A stretch of DNA of 64,000 bases from Loktanella gaetbuli (GTDB taxonomy: Bacteria > Pseudomonadota > Alphaproteobacteria > Rhodobacterales > Rhodobacteraceae). Within the stretch, counting starts at the first letter, position 1. The number at the start of each line of letters is the position of its first letter. This document shows, piece after piece, positions 16,169 to 26,780 of the stretch. The position numbers and the translations under genes were made by a program. The stretch spans positions 558,001 through 622,000 of the forward strand of contig NZ_JAJATZ010000001.1 in the NCBI RefSeq assembly GCF_020531945.1. Direction: 5' to 3'. The notes beneath the pieces were generated by a model. The model was not told where the DNA came from. It worked only from the letters and a program-made list of their open reading frames with translations, and did not search any database.

Positions 16169-17332
16169 TCAGGCAGCCGGCATCCGGCGTTCCACGATTT
16201 CGGCCCACCAGGAACATCCCGCCGGGATCACGGCATCATCGAAATTGTATTCCGGGTGGTGGACGCTGGCCGTGTCGCCGTTGCCCACGAGGATATAGGC
16301 ACCGGGGCGTTCCTCGAGCATGAATGCGAAATCCTCGCCGCCCATGACAAGGGGCGCATCATCGCAACTGCCGGCCACCGCCCGCGCCACGTCGGCGGCA
16401 AATGCGGTCTGTTCGTCGTGGTTCACCATACAGGGATAGCCCTTGTGGTAGGTGACATCGGCCTGCGCGCCGAAAGTGGCTGCCGTCCCTTGGCAGATCG
16501 CTGTCAGCCGTTGTTCGGCCAGTGCGCGCATCTCGGCGGACATGGTGCGCACGGTGCCGCGCAGATGCACCCGCTGGGCGATGACGTTGTAGGCCTTGGA
16601 CGAACTCTCGATCGAGGTGACGGAGACCACCACCTGATCGACCGGGTCCGCGTTACGGCTCGCGATGGATTGCAGCGCAGTCACGCAATGCGCGGCGACA
16701 AGCGTGCTGTCCACGGTTTCATGCGGCTTGGCGGCATGCCCGCCCTTGCCTTCGATCACGACGTCGAACTGGTCGGTGGCGGCAAAAAAAGCGCCTGGCC
16801 GGATGGCAAAGCTGCCGATGGGACGACCGGGCCAGTTGTGCATGCCGTAGACCTCCTGGATGTTCCAGCGATCCATCAGACCGTCCTCGCACATCTCGCG
16901 TCCGCCACCGCCGCCTTCTTCTGCGGGTTGGAAAATGACAACAACGGTCCCGTCGAAGTTACGGGTCTCTGCCAGGTATTGCGCGGCCCCCAGCAGCATC
17001 GCGGTATGTCCGTCGTGGCCGCAGGCGTGCATGGCACCCGGCGTCTTGGACGCATAGTCCAACCCGGTCGCCTCATGGATGGGCAGCGCATCCATGTCAG
17101 CGCGCAAGCCGATGACTTTGCCCGATTTATCGCTGTTGCCCTTGATGACGCCGACGACCCCCGTCCGACCTATTCCGGTCACCACCTCGTCACAACCGAT
17201 CGCGGTCAGGCGGTCGGCCACAACCTGCGACGTTCGGTGTGTTTCGAACAGGATTTCGGGGTGCTGATGCAGATCACGGCGAATCGCGGTGATGTCGTCG
17301 TGCAGTTCGGCAAAGCGGTTCTTGACGGGCAT
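16169..17332 (-). CDS. M20 family amidohydrolase (hippurate/N-acyl-amino-acid hydrolase type)
   Basis: A 387-residue metallopeptidase of the amidohydrolase branch of M20D. Seen: DLHQHPEILFETHRTS, GLRADMDALPIHEATGLDYASKTPGAMHACGHDGHTAMLLGA (metal ligands Cys/His), FQPAEEGGGGG (catalytic Glu), the lid domain VEGKGGHAAKPHETVD, and GGEDFAFMLEERPGAYILVGNG. The start at 17332 has a strong AAAGGAG site; the open frame further upstream is not used. It probably deacylates an N-acylated amino acid or peptide in the cytosol. With the FAD oxidoreductase and ArgE upstream it forms a minus-strand amino-acid catabolic group. Confidence 0.88.
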   Translation of the reverse strand: MPVKNRFAELHDDITAIRRDLHQHPEILFETHRTSQVVADRLTAIGCDEVVTGIGRTGVVGVIKGNSDKSGKVIGLRADMDALPIHEATGLDYASKTPGAMHACGHDGHTAMLLGAAQYLAETRNFDGTVVVIFQPAEEGGGGGREMCEDGLMDRWNIQEVYGMHNWPGRPIGSFAIRPGAFFAATDQFDVVIEGKGGHAAKPHETVDSTLVAAHCVTALQSIASRNADPVDQVVVSVTSIESSSKAYNVIAQRVHLRGTVRTMSAEMRALAEQRLTAICQGTAATFGAQADVTYHKGYPCMVNHDEQTAFAADVARAVAGSCDDAPLVMGGEDFAFMLEERPGAYILVGNGDTASVHHPEYNFDDAVIPAGCSWWAEIVERRMPAA

Positions 17333-17384
17333 GATATGTCTCCTTTGGGTTGATCCTGTCACCCCGGCGCAGCCCCTGCAAGCA

Positions 17385-18725
17385 TCACAGGTTCGGTCCC
17401 AGCACCAAGCGCGAACCATCGCTGAACCGCGACAGGCGAAAGCGGCTGATATCGTGGCCTGCGTCGTTGCCTTGCGCCAGATCCGCAACGATACGCCCCA
17501 TCGCAGGTCCGATGCCGAACCCGTGGCCGCACATGCCGGTGCAGATGGTCAGGCCCGGAATGGTGTCCGCATGATCCACGACCGGCACGACGTCCGGCAT
17601 CACATCGATCATCCCCGCCCAGGCCTGCGCGATCCTCACCTCGCCCAAGCCAGGAAAGGTCGCGGCAAAGTCGCGGGCCAGCCGTGTGATCCTGGCTGCG
17701 TTGGGCCGCGGGTCGAGGACACGCATCGCCTCGAACGGGCTGGCACGGTCGCCGGACCAGTTCCGCGGCGTTCCCCATGCATCCGGAAACCCCTTTGGTG
17801 CGAATGGCTTGTAAGACGTACCCAGCGGATCCTTGATCAGCTGCCGCGCAAAGCCGCCAAAGGCACGAAACGCGTCCGGCCCCACGAACAATTCGTGAAA
17901 TCCCGCAGGGGCAAGGCTAAAGCCGCCGTCGCTACGCTTGCGCCAAGCCAGCCGGTCATCGACGGCCCCACCGGGGTTCACATCCCCCAGCGGCACGGTC
18001 GCAGCGACCGTTGCCCGTACCGAGAGTTGCGGAATGCTGATCCCGTGGTTGCGCAGAAACAGCGACGACCAGGCCCCACCGGCCAGGACGACGCTCTTGC
18101 AGGCGATCAGTCCGACCTCGGTCACCACACCAGTGACACGTCCGCCGGACAGATCAAGCGTCCTTGCGGCGCAATTCTCGATGATGACTGCACCCGCATC
18201 CCGTGCCGCGCGGGCAAAGGCGGGGACCGTCACCCAGGGTTCTGCGCGGTAATCGGTGGGTGTCCACAACGCCCCGGCCCAGCGACGTGCGGCACCGGGT
18301 ATCTGATCTGCCACCTGATCCGAGGTCAGCAGCCGCGACGACACCTGATAGGGGGCTGCCTGCGTGATCCAATCGGCATAGCGCGCCATATCGGCGGCAT
18401 CCTTGGCCAGATACAGCGTTCCGGTCTGCGCAAGGCCCACGTCGCCCGCCTCTGACGCCAGACGGGGCCACATGGCCTGCGATTCCAGCATGATCGGCAA
18501 TTCGGCGATGTCGCGGCCCTGTGCGCGAATCCAACCCCAGTTACGGCTGGATTGTTCGCCCGCGACACGCCCCTTTTCCAGCAGGACACAGGGGATGCCT
18601 GCGCGGGCCAGTTCCCACGCCGTCATCACGCCGATGATGCCGCCGCCGATGACCACGACCTCGGTCTGGTCAGGCAGGTCTGGCGCAAATTGCTGCGGGG
18701 TTGCCGCCGTGACCGGCCCCATCAT
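17385..18725 (-). CDS. FAD-dependent amino-acid/amine oxidoreductase (DAO family)
   Basis: The 446-residue protein has a Rossmann FAD-binding start (EVVVIGGGIIGVMTAWELARAG, glycines near residues 30-35), the loop LEKGRVAGEQSSRNWGWIR and a C-terminal GMCGHGFGIGPAMGRIVADL. This matches the D-amino-acid dehydrogenase / sarcosine oxidase (DAO) family, in which RNWGWIR is typical of a roseobacter- and rhizobium-rich subgroup. It oxidises an unknown amino-acid-like substrate. The start overlaps the argE stop (ATGATG with TGA inside; 18725 or 18722 are both possible). Position between ArgE and an amidohydrolase suggests use of N-substituted amino acids. Confidence 0.86.
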   Translation of the reverse strand: MMGPVTAATPQQFAPDLPDQTEVVVIGGGIIGVMTAWELARAGIPCVLLEKGRVAGEQSSRNWGWIRAQGRDIAELPIMLESQAMWPRLASEAGDVGLAQTGTLYLAKDAADMARYADWITQAAPYQVSSRLLTSDQVADQIPGAARRWAGALWTPTDYRAEPWVTVPAFARAARDAGAVIIENCAARTLDLSGGRVTGVVTEVGLIACKSVVLAGGAWSSLFLRNHGISIPQLSVRATVAATVPLGDVNPGGAVDDRLAWRKRSDGGFSLAPAGFHELFVGPDAFRAFGGFARQLIKDPLGTSYKPFAPKGFPDAWGTPRNWSGDRASPFEAMRVLDPRPNAARITRLARDFAATFPGLGEVRIAQAWAGMIDVMPDVVPVVDHADTIPGLTICTGMCGHGFGIGPAMGRIVADLAQGNDAGHDISRFRLSRFSDGSRLVLGPNL

Positions 18726-19882
18726 CGCGCCAGATCGTCGATCAGACGCGCGATGAACGCCTCGCCTTTGGCGAATTGGTCGCAACTGATGAATTCATTC
18801 GGCTGGTGAGCCTGGGCAATGTCACCCGGTCCCACGACGCAGGCCGAATAGCCGCGTTCCTGAAACTGACCCGCCTCGGTGCCGTAGCTGACGACATGGG
18901 TGGCATTGTCGCCGGTCAGCCGGCGCGCCAGCGCCTCGGCCCGGCCTGCGGTCTCTGGTGCCAGTCCCGGCAGGCCGAAATATTCATCGACCGTGATCCG
19001 GGTCGTCGGCTGGATGGCTTGCATCTCGGCCTCGATCCTTTTGACTTCCATCAGGAAAAGCTGCCGCCAGTGATCGACGTCCTCGCCCGGAACCACACGA
19101 AAGGTCATGTCGAACCGGCAGTTCTTGGCGGTGATGTTATGCGCGGTGCCACCTGCGATTTCGCCCACATGCGCCGTGGTATAGGGTGGATCAAAAGCCG
19201 CGGCGAGCGAGCTGGGCGTGGCCTGCGCGCGTTCCGCGTTCAGCCGGTTGGCCCAATCGATCAGACGCGCGCCCTGCATGATCGCGCTGACGCCCTCGTG
19301 GATGCGTGAGGAATGGATTTCAAACCCCTGAACGTGAACGGAAAATCCGATCCCGCCCTTGTGCGCGGTGACCACCTGCATCATCGACGGCTCGCCCACC
19401 AGCACGGTATCCGCACGCGGCAGACCGTGGCTGACCATGTGGTCGATCATCGGCGGCGCGCCCAGGCAGCCGACCTCTTCGTCATAGGACAACGCGATCT
19501 GCAACGGCCGCTTGATCCCGCGCGCCAGAGCCAGCGGTACGGCCGACAACGCCAGCGCATCAAACCCCTTCATGTCGCAGGTGCCGCGCCCAAAGAGCCG
19601 CCCGTCGCGTTCCGTCACCACAAAGGGGTCGGTGTCCCAGGTCTGCCCGTCAACCGGCACCACATCGGTATGTCCCGACAGCACGACGCCACCATCGACC
19701 GCTGGGCCGATATGTGCATAAAGCGCGGCCTTGGTGCCGTCCGCATTCGGCACCCGGACAGGTTCCACACCATAACCGCGCAAGTAATCCTCAACGAAAT
19801 CAATCAGGTCCAGGTTGCTATCCCGGCTGATGGTGGGATAGCTCACGAGGCGATCCAGCAAGTCTCTTGCGGTCAGTGTCAT
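18722..19882 (-). CDS. argE: Acetylornithine deacetylase (ArgE-type M20A peptidase)
   Basis: A 386-residue M20 zinc peptidase. Metal-binding blocks are VVLSGHTDVVPVDGQTWDTDPF (His, Asp), RGTCDMKGFDA, SYDEEVGCLGAP (catalytic and metal Glu) and a C-terminal CVVGPGDIAQAHQPNEFI. The start MTLTARDLLDRLVSYPTIS is typical of proteobacterial ArgE. Its textbook role is release of ornithine from N-acetylornithine. However, in this operon with a DAO oxidoreductase and an amidohydrolase it may serve catabolism of N-acyl amino acids. The first-named function is the more conservative call. Confidence 0.87.
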   Translation of the reverse strand: MTLTARDLLDRLVSYPTISRDSNLDLIDFVEDYLRGYGVEPVRVPNADGTKAALYAHIGPAVDGGVVLSGHTDVVPVDGQTWDTDPFVVTERDGRLFGRGTCDMKGFDALALSAVPLALARGIKRPLQIALSYDEEVGCLGAPPMIDHMVSHGLPRADTVLVGEPSMMQVVTAHKGGIGFSVHVQGFEIHSSRIHEGVSAIMQGARLIDWANRLNAERAQATPSSLAAAFDPPYTTAHVGEIAGGTAHNITAKNCRFDMTFRVVPGEDVDHWRQLFLMEVKRIEAEMQAIQPTTRITVDEYFGLPGLAPETAGRAEALARRLTGDNATHVVSYGTEAGQFQERGYSACVVGPGDIAQAHQPNEFISCDQFAKGEAFIARLIDDLAR

Positions 19883-19932
19883 GGGGATGCTCCGGTCTGG
19901 TCAGGACATCCTGAACCCGGCCCCGGACATAT

Positions 19933-20736
19933 TCAAGGCCGCCAGTGATCGCCCACCCACGGGGCCGGACGGATATAATGCCGCAGATAACGCCAAATAC
20001 TGCCGGACCGATCACGCTGGCCGATCGCGCGCAGATGCGCCAAAGGACTGCGCGGGGGGACGGCATCGCTCCACCGTCCTTCAATCGCGTCCTGCGGATT
20101 GAGGTGCCCGGCAAAGATGACGATCCGCGCGCCCTTGGGCAGCTTTGGCGGCAGAAAATAGTTCAGCGGAAACGGCCTGCGGCAGTCGCGCCGGAAATGG
20201 GCCACCCATCCGTCAGGAAAGAATTTCACACCGCCGGGCGCGTTGCGGGTCACGAACCGCTGTTCATAACGGTATTCCTCGGCGATGCCCTGCGGGTCGG
20301 TCTTGAACAGGTCCTGCAACGGTTTCAGCCCACCCGCCATGAACCGAAACACCGACGTCTGACCCAGTTTTTCGAAAACGACCACCCGGTTGCGCGTCAA
20401 AATCACGTCCTCCGGCGCACCGGCCTCAAAGAACGAATCCAGCGATCCGGTCACGATCACATCGAGGTCCAGAAACAAAACCGGGCCTTTTAAATCGCCC
20501 AAAGTTTCGCCCCAAAGGCGCGATTTTGGCCAGATCCCCGTCTTGGCCTTCGGAATCTCGTAATCAATCTTGGGCAGCGGCTGGCAGTCGACTTCTGCGC
20601 GAATATTTTCGGAATTGTCGCAAAAACACGTGAAACGAAAAGGCGGCGTGATGTTTCGCGCAACCATACCATACAGGCGATTGATATAGGTCGGCCCGTA
20701 TTTCGTGCCCCAATTGATACATATCACTTGCTTCAT
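19933..20736 (-). CDS. Glycosyltransferase-like protein of unknown specificity
   Basis: A 267-residue GT-A-type protein starting MKQVICINWGTKYGPTYINR. The segment VLFLDLDVIVTGSLDSFF contains the DxD motif (LDLDV) that binds metal and nucleotide sugar. FFPDGWVAHFRRDCRRPFP and IVIFAGHLNPQDAIEG are conserved-looking downstream blocks. No membrane segment is evident. The ATG at 20736 is preceded by GGCGAGGGCGCGAG. I do not know its sugar or acceptor; similar solitary genes are common in roseobacters. It is divergent from the peptide ABC importer operon and stands 50 bases before argE, without clear functional linkage. Confidence 0.78.
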   Translation of the reverse strand: MKQVICINWGTKYGPTYINRLYGMVARNITPPFRFTCFCDNSENIRAEVDCQPLPKIDYEIPKAKTGIWPKSRLWGETLGDLKGPVLFLDLDVIVTGSLDSFFEAGAPEDVILTRNRVVVFEKLGQTSVFRFMAGGLKPLQDLFKTDPQGIAEEYRYEQRFVTRNAPGGVKFFPDGWVAHFRRDCRRPFPLNYFLPPKLPKGARIVIFAGHLNPQDAIEGRWSDAVPPRSPLAHLRAIGQRDRSGSIWRYLRHYIRPAPWVGDHWRP

Positions 20737-20927
20737 CTCGCGCCCTCGCCTGCGGTTTGTGCCCTTATCGCGCGACAGGCCTCCCGTGACCAGCCACCCG
20801 ATCCGCCTCCACGTCAAGCAACCTTTGGCACTTGCTAGGGAAAAATTTCTTGTTACCGTTCCGGTTGTCGACGGGCCGCGCCAATGACGGACTGCGATCA
20901 ACCATATCGAACCAGGGAGGTTCGCCC

Positions 20928-21912
<985 letters not shown>

Positions 21913-21926
<14 letters not shown>

Positions 21927-22953
21927 CAACAGCCCACTGGTCCGCATCCGCGACCTGCAGATGCATTTTCCGATCTATTCGGGCCTGTTCCGCCGCCAGA
22001 CGGGTGCGGTCAAGGCCGTGGACGGCGTCAGTTTCGACATTCAGCGCGGTGAAACCCTGGGTCTGGTCGGTGAATCCGGCTGCGGCAAATCCACCTGTGG
22101 CCGCGCCGTGCTGCGCCTGTATGATATCACCGGCGGCACCGTGGAAATCGACGGCGTCGAAATCAGCCAGACCAGCCAATCCGACCTGCGCGCAATGCGC
22201 CCGACCATGCAAATGGTGTTTCAGGACCCGCAGGCATCGCTGAATCCGCGCATGACGGTCGAGGCGATCATCCGCGAACCGCTGGACGAACACACCAAAC
22301 TGTCCAAGGACGAAAAGGCGGCCAAGGTGGCCGAACTGATGGACGCCGTGGGCCTGAACCGCGCCTTTGCGAAACGCTATCCGCACGCCTTTTCAGGCGG
22401 TCAGCGGCAGCGCATCGGCATCGCCCGCGCGCTGGCCCTGAACCCCAAGTTCATCGTCTGCGATGAACCCATCGCTGCCCTCGACGTGTCCATTCAGGCG
22501 CAGGTGGTGAACCTGCTGGAGGATCTGCAGGAACAATTCGGCCTGACCTATCTGTTCATCAGCCATGATCTGTCGATGGTGCGCCATATCGCGAACCGCA
22601 TCGCGGTCATGTACCTGGGCAAGGTCGTCGAACTGGCCCCACGCGGGTCGCTTTATGATGCGCCGCTGCATCCCTACACCCGCGCGCTATTGTCCGCTGT
22701 CCCCGAACCCGATCCGTCCAAGGCACAGACCCGCCAGCGTGTCGTGCTGCAAGGTGACGTGCCGTCCCCCGCAAACCCGCCACAGGGTTGCAATTTCTGT
22801 ACCCGATGCCCTGCCGTCATGGACGTGTGCAAACGCATCGACCCGACTTTTCAAGAGGTGGAACCAGGCCGTTTCGTGGCCTGCCACCTCTATGAAAACC
22901 ACGCCTCAGAGACCGAAAAGGCCGAGGCACATGCAAACCAACAAGGGAGTTAA
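21913..22953 (+). CDS. Peptide-type ABC importer ATP-binding protein (DppF/OppF-like)
   Basis: The second ATPase (346 residues) overlaps the first by 14 bases. Walker A is GESGCGKST, the signature SGGQRQRIGIARAL, Walker B FIVCDEPIAALD, and the H-loop ISHD. The four-Cys motif GCNFCTRCPAVMDVC sits near residue 300. The N-terminal HFPIYSGLFRRQTGAVKAVDGVS is typical of OppF-type subunits. Starts at 21907, 21913 and 21916 are all ATG; I prefer 21913, with AAAGGA five bases upstream. It forms the heterodimeric motor with the preceding gene. Confidence 0.93.
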
Positions 22954-22956
22954 CGC

Positions 22957-24681
22957 ATGAAAATGAAGACAATTCTGCTGGGCGCGATTGCGACCATGGG
23001 CACAGCGCCCATGGTGCATGCAGATGCCCACGAGGGTGACCGGGGCCGCGACGGCCAGGTCAACATCATCTATTGGCAGGCGCCATCCATCATGAACCCG
23101 TTCCTGTCGGGCGGCACCAAGGACGTCGAGGCCGCATCGCTGGTTCTTGAGCCGCTGATGCGGTTCAATGAGACGGGCGAAATCGTGCCTTGGCTGGTGG
23201 ACGAGGTCCCGACGGTCGAAAACGGTGGCGTGGCCGAGGATCTGACCTCGATCACCTACAAGATCACCGAAGGCATCACATGGTCGGACGGCACGCCGTT
23301 CACCTCTGCCGACGTGGCATTCACCTATGAATACTGCACCGCAGAAGGCGGCGGTTGCGCACAGGCCACCAAATTCGACGGCATCACCAGCGTCGAAACC
23401 CCCGATGACCTGACGGTCATCGTGAACTTTTCCTCAGCGACGCCCTACCCCTATTCGGCATTCAACGGCGCGGAAAGCCCGATCATCCAGGCCGCCCAAT
23501 TCGCCGATTGTCTGGGGCCAAAGGCACCGGAATGTACCGATCAGAACTTTATGCCCATCGGCACGGGCCCGTTCGTCGTGACAGATTTCCGCACCAACGA
23601 CGTAATCCAGTTCGAGGCGAACCCAAACTACCGTGACGCGAACAAGCCCGCGTTCCAGACGGTCACGCTCAAGGGTGGCGGCGACGCAACCGCCGCTGGC
23701 CGTGCCGTCATGGAAACCGGCGAATTCGACTACGCATGGAACCTGCAACTGGCGCCCGACGTGATCGCCCAGATGCAAGAAGGCGGTCAGGGCGTGCCTG
23801 TCGCTGGTTTCGGCACACTGGTTGAACGCATCATGCTGAACAACACCAACCCCGACCCGTCCCTGTCCGACGCCGAACGTTCGGTCATCCGTCCGCACCC
23901 CTTCTTGGGCGATCCGGCCGTGTTCAACGCGCTGTCCATGGCGATCGACCGTCCGCTGCTGGTCGAGGTCGGCTACGGTCAGGCCGGTCGCGTGACCTGC
24001 AACTGGGTGCCGGCACCTGATCTCTATGCGTCTGACTCCATGACTTGCGACACGCAGGACATCGAAGGCGCCAAGGCCATGCTGGAAGAGGCAGGCTATG
24101 TCGACACCGATGGTGACGGCGTACGCGAAACCCCCGATGGCGTGCCGATGGCGATGTTGTTCCAGTCCTCGACCAACGCTGTCCGTCAGGACTTTCAGGC
24201 GCTGATCAAGGATTGGTGGGAACAGATCGGCCTGTCGGTCGAACTGCGCAACATCGACAGCTCTGTCTTCTTTGGTGGTGATCCGGGTTCGCCCGATACC
24301 TTCCAGAAATTCATGGCTGACGTGCAGATGTACGCCAACAACTTCCCCGGCACCGACCCGCAGGCCTATCTGGGCAACGGCAAGTGCGACGCGGCCCCCA
24401 CACCTGACACACAGTGGCAGGGTGAGAACATCAGCCGTTTCTGCATGGAAGAATACGACGCCCTGCACGCAGAACTGACCCAGACCGCCGACCTGAACGA
24501 GCGTGGCCGCATCGCCCGCGAACTCAACGACATGGCGGTCCAGAACGGGATGATGATCCCGCTGGTGGATCGTGGTCGTCTGTCCGCCCATGCCAACAGC
24601 CTCGGCGGTGTGGTTCTGAACACATGGGATTCGGAACTGTGGAACGTTGCTGACTGGTATCGCACCGGCGACAACCGCTGA
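22957..24681 (+). CDS. Periplasmic binding protein of a peptide-type ABC importer (SBP family 5)
   Basis: The 574-residue protein has a signal peptide (MKMKTILLGAIATMGTAPMVHADAHE) and the SBP_bac_5 fold: ITEGITWSDGTPFTSADVAFTYEY, MPIGTGPFVVTDF, RVTCNWVPAPDLYA, CDTQDIEGAKAMLEEAGYVDTDGDGVRE. At 574 residues it is longer than typical DppA (about 530). It begins 4 bases after the second ATPase gene and is followed by a strong hairpin, as often seen where a binding protein is expressed above its permease. The ligand is unknown; peptides, opines or similar solutes are all possible. Confidence 0.92.
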   Translation: MKMKTILLGAIATMGTAPMVHADAHEGDRGRDGQVNIIYWQAPSIMNPFLSGGTKDVEAASLVLEPLMRFNETGEIVPWLVDEVPTVENGGVAEDLTSITYKITEGITWSDGTPFTSADVAFTYEYCTAEGGGCAQATKFDGITSVETPDDLTVIVNFSSATPYPYSAFNGAESPIIQAAQFADCLGPKAPECTDQNFMPIGTGPFVVTDFRTNDVIQFEANPNYRDANKPAFQTVTLKGGGDATAAGRAVMETGEFDYAWNLQLAPDVIAQMQEGGQGVPVAGFGTLVERIMLNNTNPDPSLSDAERSVIRPHPFLGDPAVFNALSMAIDRPLLVEVGYGQAGRVTCNWVPAPDLYASDSMTCDTQDIEGAKAMLEEAGYVDTDGDGVRETPDGVPMAMLFQSSTNAVRQDFQALIKDWWEQIGLSVELRNIDSSVFFGGDPGSPDTFQKFMADVQMYANNFPGTDPQAYLGNGKCDAAPTPDTQWQGENISRFCMEEYDALHAELTQTADLNERGRIARELNDMAVQNGMMIPLVDRGRLSAHANSLGGVVLNTWDSELWNVADWYRTGDNR

Positions 24682-24692
24682 ACCTGACAACC

Positions 24693-24715
24693 GGGCGGGC
24701 CACACTGGCCCGCCC
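24693..24715 (+). promoter_or_regulatory. Intercistronic hairpin between binding protein and permease genes
   Basis: GGGCGGGCCA (24693-24702) pairs perfectly with TGGCCCGCCC (24706-24715) around CAC. No T-run follows. The place, 11 bases after the binding-protein stop and before dppB, suggests an mRNA-stabilising or partial-termination element that raises binding protein over permease levels. Confidence 0.6.
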
Positions 24716-24754
24716 ACACTGACACGTAGACACTTAGCCAAGGCGTATGACATC

Positions 24755-25762
24755 ATGCTGACCTACACCTTCCGCAGGTTACTGATATCCATTCCGACGC
24801 TTTTGCTGATCGCCTTCGTGATCTTCATGCTGCTGGAACTGGCCCCCGGTGACCCGATGGCATCCATGCCGCTGACGATCCCGGCCGAGGTCAAACAGCA
24901 AATGCGCGAGGCGCTGGGACTGGGCGAACCCTGGTGGGTCCGCTTTCCGCTGTGGCTGAAACAGTTTTTCATCGTCGAACCCGCCTATTGGATCGACAGC
25001 GCATTCGGCACGTCGCTGGCAGACGGTCAGCAACGCATCATCAGTTTCCAGTCGCGCAGCCCGGTGTTCGACACAATCGCGCAGCGCCTGCCGCAGACGC
25101 TGTGGGTCGTCGGCATGTCCTATGTCGTGGGCGTGCTGATCGCCCTGCCCGTCGGCATCATCAGCGCCTACCGGCAGTATTCGGTGTTCGATCAGGCCGG
25201 CACATTCGTGTCGATGATCGGCTTTTCCGTGCCGCCGTTCTTTTCCGGCGTCCTGCTGATCGTGATCTTTTCGGTCTCGCTGGGCTGGCTGCCGTCCATC
25301 TATGACACCACGCATCAGGTCCGCGACTGGGACAGTTTCGTGTTCCAGCTGCGCCAGATGGTGATGCCGGTCATGGTGCTGGCGTTGCAAACCACCGCCC
25401 AGATCAGCCGCTACATGCGCGCGGCCATGCTCGACAACCTTGGCCAGGACTACGTCCGCACCGCCCGCGCCAAAGGCCTGAGCGAGAGCGTCGTCGTCCT
25501 GCGCCACGTGCTGCGCAATTCCATGATCCCCGTGATCACCGTGATCGCACTGGGGATCCCCAGCATCTTTGGTGGGGCGATCATCACCGAACAGATTTTC
25601 AAGGTGAACGGTCTGGGCCAGCTGCTGATCATCGCCCTGCAGGGCAACGACATCCCGATGGTCATGACGCTGACGTTCCTGTTCGCGGTGCTGATCGTCA
25701 TGTTCAATCTGATTGCCGACGTGCTGTACGGCGTTTTTGATCCAAGGATCCGCTATGACTGA
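24755..25762 (+). CDS. Peptide-type ABC importer permease (DppB-like)
   Basis: A 335-residue inner-membrane protein of the Opp/DppB family. The first membrane helix is LLISIPTLLLIAFVIFMLLE, followed by ELAPGDP, a large periplasmic loop, and the binding-protein-dependent signature near VRTARAKGLSESVVVLRHVLRNSMIP (EAA loop) that contacts the ATPases. The C-terminus ends DVLYGVFDPRIRYD, which is standard for DppB. The ATG at 24755 (MLTYTFRRLL) is chosen from the family start; the open frame upstream overlaps the binding-protein gene. The next permease overlaps it by 8 bases. Confidence 0.93.
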   Translation: MLTYTFRRLLISIPTLLLIAFVIFMLLELAPGDPMASMPLTIPAEVKQQMREALGLGEPWWVRFPLWLKQFFIVEPAYWIDSAFGTSLADGQQRIISFQSRSPVFDTIAQRLPQTLWVVGMSYVVGVLIALPVGIISAYRQYSVFDQAGTFVSMIGFSVPPFFSGVLLIVIFSVSLGWLPSIYDTTHQVRDWDSFVFQLRQMVMPVMVLALQTTAQISRYMRAAMLDNLGQDYVRTARAKGLSESVVVLRHVLRNSMIPVITVIALGIPSIFGGAIITEQIFKVNGLGQLLIIALQGNDIPMVMTLTFLFAVLIVMFNLIADVLYGVFDPRIRYD

Positions 25763-26729
25763 TCGCACAGCCAACCCCGCATTGCCCGCAGGCGACCCGA
25801 CCCCCGTGGCCCCGGTCAAGGACCGCAACCAGTGGTGGGACGTCTGGGACCAATTTCGCAGTCACAAAGGGGCAATGGCGGGCCTGATCTTTTTGCTGGG
25901 CATCACGCTGTTCTGCCTGATCGGTCCGTGGCTGTGGGGTCTGGACCCGGCCAAGCTGGATATCCGCAACAAGGATCTGCGCCCGATCATCAACGCGCTC
26001 TGGGGCGCGGACAACGTATCCTGGGCGCATCCCTTCGGCACTGACAACCTGGGCCGGGACATCATGGCGCAGACCATGCAGGGCGGGCGGATCAGCCTCG
26101 CCGTGGGCTGGACCGCGATGATCCTTGCGATCCTGATCGGCACCTTCGTCGGTGTGATCGCAGGCTATTTCCCGCGCCTCGACGGCGTGCTGATGCGCCT
26201 GACCGACCTGTTCCTCGCCCTGCCGCTGCTGCCATTGCTCCTCGTGATGATGCTGCTGTTCCGCGATCCGCTACGTGCCGCCTTTGGCCCCGAACAAGGC
26301 ATCTTTATCCTGATCGTCATCGGCATCGGCATCACAAGCTGGATGCAGACCGCCCGCATCGTGCGCGGCGACGTGCTGGCGCTGAAGGAACGCGAATACG
26401 TCCTTGCCGCCCGGTCCATCGGCACACCCAGCCGTCGCGTCATCACCCGTCATTTGCTGCCCAACGTGCTGTCACCCATCATGGTCAGCGCCACGCTGGG
26501 CCTCGCCACTGCGATCATCACCGAATCCGCGATCTCGTTTCTTGGCCTCGGGTTTCCGCCGGATTACCCGACATGGGGCAAACTGCTGGCCGACGCGGTG
26601 CCGCGCATGGTCAGTTTCCCCGAACGTGTGGTCTGGCCCGGCCTTGCGATCTCACTCACCGTGCTGGCGGTAAACTATATCGGCGACGGGTTACGTGACG
26701 CCCTCGATCCACGCATTCGCGGCCTGTAG
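25755..26729 (+). CDS. Peptide-type ABC importer permease (DppC-like)
   Basis: The second permease (324 residues) of the importer. After a soluble N-terminus (PVKDRNQWWDVWDQFRSHKGAM) comes the first helix (GLIFLLGITLFCLIGPWLWG), then HPFGTDNLGRDIMAQTMQGGRISL, a DppC hallmark, and the EAA loop EYVLAARSIGTPSRRVITRHLLPNVLSP. The end GDGLRDALDPRIRGL is typical. The ATG at 25755 lies inside the end of dppB. It completes the transporter; a MATE exporter gene follows 51 bases later. Confidence 0.93.
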   Translation: MTDRTANPALPAGDPTPVAPVKDRNQWWDVWDQFRSHKGAMAGLIFLLGITLFCLIGPWLWGLDPAKLDIRNKDLRPIINALWGADNVSWAHPFGTDNLGRDIMAQTMQGGRISLAVGWTAMILAILIGTFVGVIAGYFPRLDGVLMRLTDLFLALPLLPLLLVMMLLFRDPLRAAFGPEQGIFILIVIGIGITSWMQTARIVRGDVLALKEREYVLAARSIGTPSRRVITRHLLPNVLSPIMVSATLGLATAIITESAISFLGLGFPPDYPTWGKLLADAVPRMVSFPERVVWPGLAISLTVLAVNYIGDGLRDALDPRIRGL

Positions 26730-26780
26730 GGAACCGATCGTCGTCCGGGCGCATTGGGTCCGAACGTCAAAGGACCCCTC

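Noticed and set aside
20737..20927. Sigma-54 promoter suggested by TTTGGCACTTGCT before the peptide ABC operon
   Set aside because: The GG and GC doublets are not 10 bases apart; the TTGC lies directly after TGGCAC, so the consensus spacing fails.
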